Of a stretch of 64,000 bases of DNA, positions 58,468-64,000 are shown one piece after another. A model generated the notes under the pieces. The model saw only the letters and a program-made list of their open reading frames with translations. It ran no database searches and was not told where the DNA came from. How positions within the stretch are numbered: the first letter of the stretch is position 1; each line of letters starts with the position of its first letter. Location: the NCBI GenBank assembly GCA_964030785.1, contig OZ034973.1, positions 950,132 to 1,014,131 of the forward strand. The letters run 5' to 3'. The stretch comes from Siderastrea siderea. Lineage: Eukaryota > Cnidaria > Anthozoa > Scleractinia > Rhizangiidae. A program made the translations under genes and the position numbers.

Positions 58468-59168
58468 CGCTAAAATTAAACAACAGCAAAGAAGTAGGGA
58501 GCAAACTATTCCAGATACAATCGCTGCAATGTTCCAAGGCGAGAGTCTAGAAGAATCTGTTTACAGTAACCAACAACAAAAAATTAAATAAATAAATAAA
58601 AACAGGTTTTTTCAATGAGTCATTTCAGACTAACCAATCGCCACCATGTTTCCCGAGCTTAAAGGGAGCCTGGTTAGCTCAGTTAGTAATTGTTCAATAT
58701 CGGTGCGCTTAGGCGTACATGTGTAGCAGAGACTCTACGTCAAACAACATGACAGGAACATGTCTGAACGAAGAGACGACAGTTCCTTACCAGTTACGGG
58801 CGTTAAAGTTGTTGATGGTGTTGTACTCAGCGATAACGGAAGAAGCTTTCTTACTGGTAACTTTCCTCCTAGTGTGTAAAATGCCAGATTCCTTGTCTTG
58901 TTGCCTGCTCGAAGAGCTTGACTAATACTGGTATTCGACGCATGGAAAGACAGTCGATATCGAAACCCCAATCCAGAACTTCCATTGAAGAAGCCTTCAA
59001 TAACTATTCGTTGAAAACCAGGAAATCGTGACCTGAAGTAAGGCTGGAAAACACTTTCTATATCTGCAGCTTGAGCACGAAAATTTGCCGAGTCTGGTTC
59101 ATTCAAGGAGGCCTGGAAACTCTCCTCTTGAATCTCCATTGTGCCTGAAAATTCTACAGGTTGTTGCC
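58468..59168 (-). CDS. SEA-TM protein, partial (gene 2, two exons)
   Basis: Exon a, 59168-58791 (378 bases): acceptor TTTTCTTCAG|GGCAAC, donor GTAACTG|GTAAGG. It encodes a SEA domain (VEFSGTMEIQEESFQASL ... FFNGSSGLGFRYRLSF) and a Ser/Thr/Pro linker ending TTLTPVTG. Exon b, 58556-58468 (89 bases): acceptor GTAAACAG|ATTCTT, donor TTAGCG|GTAAGT. It encodes SSRLSPWNIAAIVSGIV and a Cys-rich hydrophobic end CSLLLCCCLILA. Lengths, phases and the final LA|GT match gene 1, so they are paralogues. The putative G-S cleavage pair (GSSG) is present. Upstream exons must lie right of the window because a BEL/Pao element fills 59248-64000. The tail exon is not found. Confidence 0.8.
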
Positions 59169-59247
59169 CTGAAGAAAAAAACAAAAAGATTAACAAGGAA
59201 TTTGCGAGCTGGAAAAGACCGAACTTTTGAAGTTTTAAAAGCAGGGG

Positions 59248-59612
59248 TGTTGTCGTCGATTGCGGATACAAAACAGTCCAACCAACACTGAACCAACGAT
59301 CGATTTGATTGTCCAAGTTTAATCAGATCAGTCAGGTTTCACGAGTGCTCACAGACTCTTACACAGTGGAAGCTTGGTTTAAATGATTACGCTAGAAAAT
59401 CACAATACATTAAATGTTAGAAAACTGGCGATATTCACGGGTTAAATGTGGAATTACAGTGTGAAAAAATGTTAACAAAGACATACTCACCAAGCTCGCC
59501 GCTCGACACGAAAACTCAAAACACATGTGTGAGCGAGAGAGTCACGTGACATAAAACGCGGGAAATAATAATGTTCGGTCAATGTTCGGCTTTCGGCTTC
59601 CTGTCGGCAACA
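59248..59612 (-). repeat. 3' LTR of the BEL/Pao element
   Basis: 365 bases from TGTTGCCGACAGG to CGACGACAACA (TG...CA ends) directly after the polypurine tract. A GTGAGT donor-like site is at about 59485-59490. The 5' LTR is outside the window, so identity between LTRs cannot be judged. Confidence 0.82.
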
Positions 59613-59623
59613 TCCTCCCCCTC
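59613..59623 (-). other. Polypurine tract of the BEL/Pao element
   Basis: GAGGGGGAGGA on the minus strand directly abuts the LTR start TGTTGCC. It is the plus-strand primer site by position. Confidence 0.85.
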
Positions 59624-59637
59624 GTGTACGACTACGT

Positions 59638-59751
59638 TCAAGAGTTGGACACCTCTTCTAGCAAACACAGTTTCGTCACTGGGCGGACGTAAACACCAGC
59701 CTTCGTCTTGATTTCCGCAGAGCGCACTCTCGCATCGTCACCACGTACAAC
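59638..59751 (-). pseudogene. BEL/Pao integrase C-terminal end
   Basis: The frame reads VVRGDDARVRSAEIKTK, then VRPVTKLCLLEE and a TGA at 59640-59638. This is the standard C-terminal end of BEL/Pao polyproteins, placed directly before the polypurine tract and LTR. Confidence 0.85.
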
Positions 59752-60727
59752 ATGGGGCGGGCGAAATATACACACGCGCGCGCGCGAAATTTCGAGGCGA
59801 CGCGACGCGAAGGGAGCGCCGAAAATTAGAGACTACAGACAAAGCCAGGGAGTTTGAATTAAGCGCGTACATTCCAAGCGCAAAACTCTGATTGGCCCCT
59901 TCTTGGATACCTGTCAACAATCTGGCAACAGTACACAAGCCGCTGTCAACACTCGTGATAACATCGACTCCAATCAGTTTACTAAGATGGCAGACAGATT
60001 ACAGGCTTGACAAATAGCGAGGTGAATCAGGAGGAAAGTTTAAAATTATATTTGGTTCGGCTGAAGACTGTTTGTCCAAAGCTGTTAAAATCACAATCTA
60101 CTCGTTTGCTGTGAGTCGAGATCTCATTTCAATTTTAACATCGATACGTGACCGATCGACCGGAACAAAGTATTGTCTGCACGGAACAAACTGGCTCCCT
60201 GACTGGTTTGTTCTGCTCTGCGTTGAAATAAAACTTTCGGTAAAAGTTGAAGGAGGTTTTTTGCGTCTCTAGCCACGAATTTATTTCGATGTGAGCTTAG
60301 AAAGTGGCCGAAAACAACCTCTGCCGGCGAAGCTCATTTACAATTATGCCCGATGCGAATTAGATCCAACGTACAGAAAAAGAGCCCACTGGAAGTATGT
60401 TATTTTTTTTAACAGAAACGTCCCGGCTCGCTGGAAGCTTCATTTTCGTTCGCATCGATCTCAAACTTTCGGTAAAAGTAGAAAAAATTTTGCCGCGTCT
60501 TCGACGTTATTTCTTTTTTCCATAGGATTTTTGGAGGCGAAGAAAATGACCTCCGCGACTGCTAAACCCGTAAAAGTGTTTGATGGGCGACTGCTAAACC
60601 CGTAAAAGTGTTTGACAGGCTTTTGGTGTGACAGGGCCGCTTCTTGGGTCGAAAAATTTATTGACGACCGAAAAGACTCAATGTTCATTTCTTCTTCGAG
60701 AATAACAGGCTGTAATTTTTCCTCTCG
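59752..60727. other. Foreign or rearranged sequence inside the BEL/Pao element
   Basis: About 975 bases replace the integrase C-terminal region. It has a CG-rich patch at 59766-59815 and a 34-base direct duplication at 60560-60610 (GCGACTGCTAAACCCGTAAA). No gene is recognised. It may be another insertion with an accompanying deletion. Confidence 0.5.
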
Positions 60728-62260
60728 AGATCGTTACAATCACTGCTGACGTGCGTCAGTGGTCTGCTGCTCATCAAGGACTCTGCTTCAGCCATGAACG
60801 TCAAGAGGGTCTCATCCATGACACTTTGGTTTCCAGCTACAGCCTTCAGACTTCACCAACCGTTCCCAGACCCCACCGAAGTGAGGCGTAGCAGGCGGGT
60901 TAAAGTGCCACTGCACTCCATGTTGTGACAGCTCGTCAGTGATTCGCTCCTTATTCAAGCGCTTAAGGGCGTCTTGGATTTCTCTCTCCGCTCCGACGAG
61001 GTTCGTTCCGTTGTCAGACCAAATGTGCGCTGGTCTCCCCCTCCTCGATACCATCCTTTGCATCGCCATAATGTACGCGTCCGTTTCCAGGGAATGGGCA
61101 ATCTCTATGTGTACAGCTCTCGTGGTCATACACGTAAAGAGTACGCCGTACCGTTTCTCCGTTTTCAGACCAGACTTCACGTAGATTGGCCCGAAGTAAT
61201 CTACTCCAGTGTGTGTGAATGGCGGTAAAGAGTAACCAAGTCTCGGTGTGGGAAGGTCTGCCATGATGGGTGGTCGGGGTTGCGCCCTTCTCCATCGGCA
61301 CGTTCGACGTGAGTGTGACACCTTGCGTACCGCACGGACGCCTTGAAGGATCCAGTAACGTTGTCGGAGATTGTTCAACACCTGCGCATCACCAGCACAT
61401 CGCGATTCAAGGTGATGATGTAAAATTACAAAACGTGTGACTTCGCTCTTCGGATTCAGGATTACAGGATGACGGGTTTCTTTCTGTAAAGGGGCTTTAC
61501 GCAATCTTCCACCCACGCGAATCAGTCCATCGTCGTCTAAATAGGGGGTGAAGGCCAACAGCCTGCTTTTCGGCGGTAGTGGCAAGTTCTTCGACAAGGT
61601 TTCAAAGTCATCTAGAAAAGACTTTCTCTGCGAACACTTCACTGCCAACACCTCTGCACGAGTTAGCTCACTAACCGACAATGGCCCTTTGATTCGACTC
61701 TTATTGGGAAGTCTCGCATTATGAATGAAGCGGCAAGTCCACGCTATGACTCGACGGTAACGGGTCCAGGATGAAAACTTCTCAGGATCTGGAACGGACT
61801 CCGCTGGGCTGCTGACCAGGCCACACCAATTGGTCTTCTTCAGTTCAACGTCTTCCTCAGGGATGGGCCCCTTAAATTCCTCTTGGGGCCAATGTTCTTC
61901 AGTCTGGTGGAGAAAGGCTGGACCTGCTACCCAGCGGCAATCACTGGTCATTTCTGATGCTCGTAGGCCCTGCGTGCAGTCATCAGCTGGATTCAGGCGA
62001 CCAGGAACAAACCTCCATTGTGCAGGACAGGTGGAGTCCTGAATCTCAGCCACTCTGTTGGCTACAAAGGTATGGAATCGTCGACTTTCGTTTGCAATGT
62101 ACAACAGCACAGTTTTTGAATCACTCCAGAAAACAGTCTTAGATATGCACAGGGTGAGCTCTCTCTTTACAGTGTCCGCCAGTTGTACTGCAAGAAGTGC
62201 GGCTTGGAGCTCCAGGCGAGGGATACTTAGTTGTCTTAAGGGGGCTACACGCGTCGGCGA
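60727..62260 (-). pseudogene. BEL/Pao Pol: RNase H remnant and integrase
   Basis: VAPLRQLSIPRLELQAALL and VFWSDSKTVLLYI are the second half of the RNase H domain; the first catalytic segment is deleted. Next come the HHHLESRCAG region and QRYWILQGVRAVRK of the integrase zinc-binding part, whose His/Cys set looks incomplete. The DDE core is present: GVDYFGPIYVK (Asp), IWSDNGTNLVG (Asp), TPHFGGVWERLVKS (Glu). A one-base frameshift near 60846 follows; the original frame continues to about 60728 (DETLLTFMAEAESLMSSRPL), where similarity stops. Confidence 0.87.
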
Positions 62261-64000
62261 GCCAGTTCTCCCAGACAACTCGGTTACTTTTATCTAAAGG
62301 CTCGTCCCAGCCTCTTTTCTTGCGCCACAGGTCTTGAATCAGACATTTTGCAGGTAACAGGAAGGGCGCCAAAACTCCAAGTGGATCAAATACAGAAGAC
62401 ACTTGACTGAGAACGCCACGCTTTGTCGGGGCTGTCTGGCGGGAACTGACAGCCAATCTAAAGGAATCTGTCTCCGTGTTCCATAGCAAACCCAAGGAGC
62501 GCTCGACCGGCAATTCATCCAGGTCCAACTTCACTGATGGCGACGCCATTTCCTGGTTGGGGATTTGTGATAGGACCTCGCGTGAAGAACTACTCCACTT
62601 AGTTAGCCTAAATCCACCGCGGGCAAGTAAAGCAGTTTGTTCTTTCTGGAGTTGCGTGGCGGAAGTTTCGTCTCGCACTGACTTGAGGAGATCGTCCATG
62701 TAAAAGTTTCTTTTAACCGCCTCGATCATTTCAGGTGAAAACGACGGATCTTCACAGTTGTCATCTGCAGTTTTCCTCAACACGTAATTGGCAGTACAAG
62801 GAGAAGACGCTGCTCCAAATATCATCACGAGCATTTGGTAGATGTCAGGATCACGGTTTGTCTCCAGGTTGCGCCACAGGAATCTCAGGGCAGGCTGGTC
62901 TTGCTCCATTATTAAACACTGATGGAACATGGACTCTATGTCAGCTGCAATGGCTACACGTTCTTCTCGAAATCGAAGTAGTACTCCACATAAGTTATTC
63001 AGCAAGTCTGGTCCCACCAGAAGTTCGTCATTCAGAGACACACCATTGTACTTTGCTCTGGCGTCCATGACCATCCGTACTTTCCCGGGTTTGTTTGGGT
63101 TTAGAACATGGTGATGTGGTAGAAACCACTGTTTCTTCACAGGAATGGCTGCTTCCTCCGGTGTCAGTTTACGAGCGAATCCTTTCGTTACATAGCCATC
63201 AATGATCTCTTTGTACTTTTCAGCAAGGGCGTGGTCACGCTTCAGGACTTTCTTGGTAGACGTCAGGCGCCTCTCCGCCATGGCTCTGTTGTCTGGAAAT
63301 TCAACGTCAGGCCTTTTCCACAGCATACCCGCTTGGTATGTATCGCCTACGTGCTTAACAGTTTCTTCAAGGGTCTTCAGAGCTTTCTTGTCTTCAAGTG
63401 ACCTCGGTGATGTCTGTTCGTACTTAGTACCGAATGCATCAGTTCTCCACCAGTTCTGCATTTGCTTGTGCAGGAGGTCGTCCGGTGAAGAAACCGTGTG
63501 TATGTGCATAACATGAAGACCTTCCGGCGGGGCAAAGCCTTTAACAGACCCAGTTAACGTCCATCCAAACGCAGTTCGTACAGCAGCAGGTTGACCAGGC
63601 GGACCTCTACGGACTTCACGTTTCAGTATAGCCTCTAACACGTTGGCACCAAGTAATACGGTCACATACTCAGAGTCAACATCCGGTATCTCTAGGTCGG
63701 CGTTATGTGGCCAGGTCTGCATCACGGAACGAGTGTTCCTTTGCTTCGGTAGGTTCAACTGAGGAACAGTCCAGGCTTCTGGGATCAGGATTGACGTCGT
63801 AGCACTGTCATTACTGGCTGCTTTCACGGAAAACGACACCTTCCTGGAGGGCTTGGATACTTCTTTGGAGTTAATGGTCCCAAGGGTTAGCACTTCTTTC
63901 GATCCCTCAAGGCCCACTTCATCAGCAAACTTCTCAAGTATGATTGTGGCTTGACTTCCGGAATCAAGGAGAGCATAGGTGTGTACAATGTCCCCTTTAG
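62255..64000 (-). pseudogene. BEL/Pao Pol: aspartic protease and reverse transcriptase
   Basis: The frame is open from the right edge. It begins with YALLDSGSQATII, the aspartic protease active site (D-S-G) of the Pao type. The reverse transcriptase follows: PGKVRMVMDARAKYNGVSLN, AIAADIESMFHQ (first catalytic Asp) and FYMDDLL (YMDD box). SVFDPLGVLAPFLLPAK is the conserved Pao segment after the RT. The frame then runs into WENWLADA and shifts out of register with the RNase H part, where about 100 residues common in the family are missing. So this stretch is intact at the RT but cannot make a full polyprotein. Family role: replication via RNA in the cytoplasm and insertion into the genome. Confidence 0.88.

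Larger units (their letters stand above)
59248..64000 (-). mobile_element. BEL/Pao LTR retrotransposon, partial and defective
   Basis: In minus orientation it has protease (edge), reverse transcriptase, partial RNase H, integrase, a C-terminal fragment, polypurine tract and 3' LTR. The 5' end lies outside the window. It is defective: an internal deletion with frameshift near 62260, a frameshift near 60846, and unrelated sequence at 59752-60727. It is inserted 79 bases upstream of the SEA exon of gene 2, in the same orientation as that gene. Confidence 0.9.

Noticed and set aside
59169..59316. Upstream extension of the gene 2 SEA exon as an N-terminal signal
   Set aside because: The extension has no ATG, crosses a good acceptor (TTTTCTTCAG) and runs into the BEL/Pao LTR.

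Overview
The window is eukaryotic nuclear DNA, AT-rich and intron-rich, packed with foldback and MITE-type DNA elements, tRNA-derived SINEs, LINE 3' fragments and a BEL/Pao retrotransposon. Repeat types (a SINE with a GGCTTGATAGCTCAATTGG head, palindromic elements starting GGCCCCAGTTTTTCAAAAG or GGCCCGGGGGGTACTC) and secreted SEA/EGF proteins suggest an anthozoan cnidarian, probably a stony coral. This placement is inference; no species can be named.

Host gene 1 (minus strand, about 30.5 kb down to 2.77 kb) is the main gene. Its exons encode a signal peptide (25253-25313), a 15-codon exon (23759-23803), one giant 7,356-bp exon of alternating Ser-X repeats (6433-13788), two EGF domains (6189-6302, 5440-5556), a SEA domain (4629-4994), a transmembrane helix (3535-3623) and a short cytoplasmic tail (2871-3017, perhaps ending at 2765). 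All splice phases agree. The product would be a type I membrane mucin-like protein of about 2,770 residues. Host gene 2 (minus strand, 58468-59168) is a partial paralogue: a SEA exon and an 89-bp transmembrane exon with the same length and phases as in gene 1. Its upstream part lies beyond a BEL/Pao element.

The most notable observation is that the intron between exons 2 and 3 of gene 1 is almost exactly a 9,964-bp CACTA-type DNA transposon (13787-23750). It has 25-bp perfect terminal inverted repeats beginning CACTGG, a 3-bp CGA target duplication, and subterminal arrays of ATGTAAAT/ATTTACAT words. It landed inside the Ser-rich coding exon. A GT donor in the host coding sequence and the AG of the transposon's own terminus form an intron that removes the element, and the reading frame is kept with loss of one codon. 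This looks like intron gain by transposon insertion.

The rest is mobile or repetitive. Inside the CACTA element are a 1.3-kb minisatellite (14.04-15.39 kb), a 1.7-kb 9-bp-unit array (17.1-18.8 kb), a nested foldback element and a SINE. From 26 to 58 kb I find no convincing host gene. It holds MITEs (26940-27352, 36623-37482, 45425-45607, 52242-53112 with a nested one, 55440-57768), foldback transposons (31492-33310, and 39695-43952 with TTAA duplication inside a LINE 3' end), two LINE 3' fragments, a tandem SINE, a 1-kb minisatellite (47.19-48.17 kb) and a 65-bp TATA-containing motif present twice. From 59248 to the right edge lies a BEL/Pao element (minus strand) with 3' LTR, polypurine tract, protease, reverse transcriptase, RNase H and integrase regions. 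It is broken by an internal deletion, a frameshift and about 975 bp of foreign sequence.
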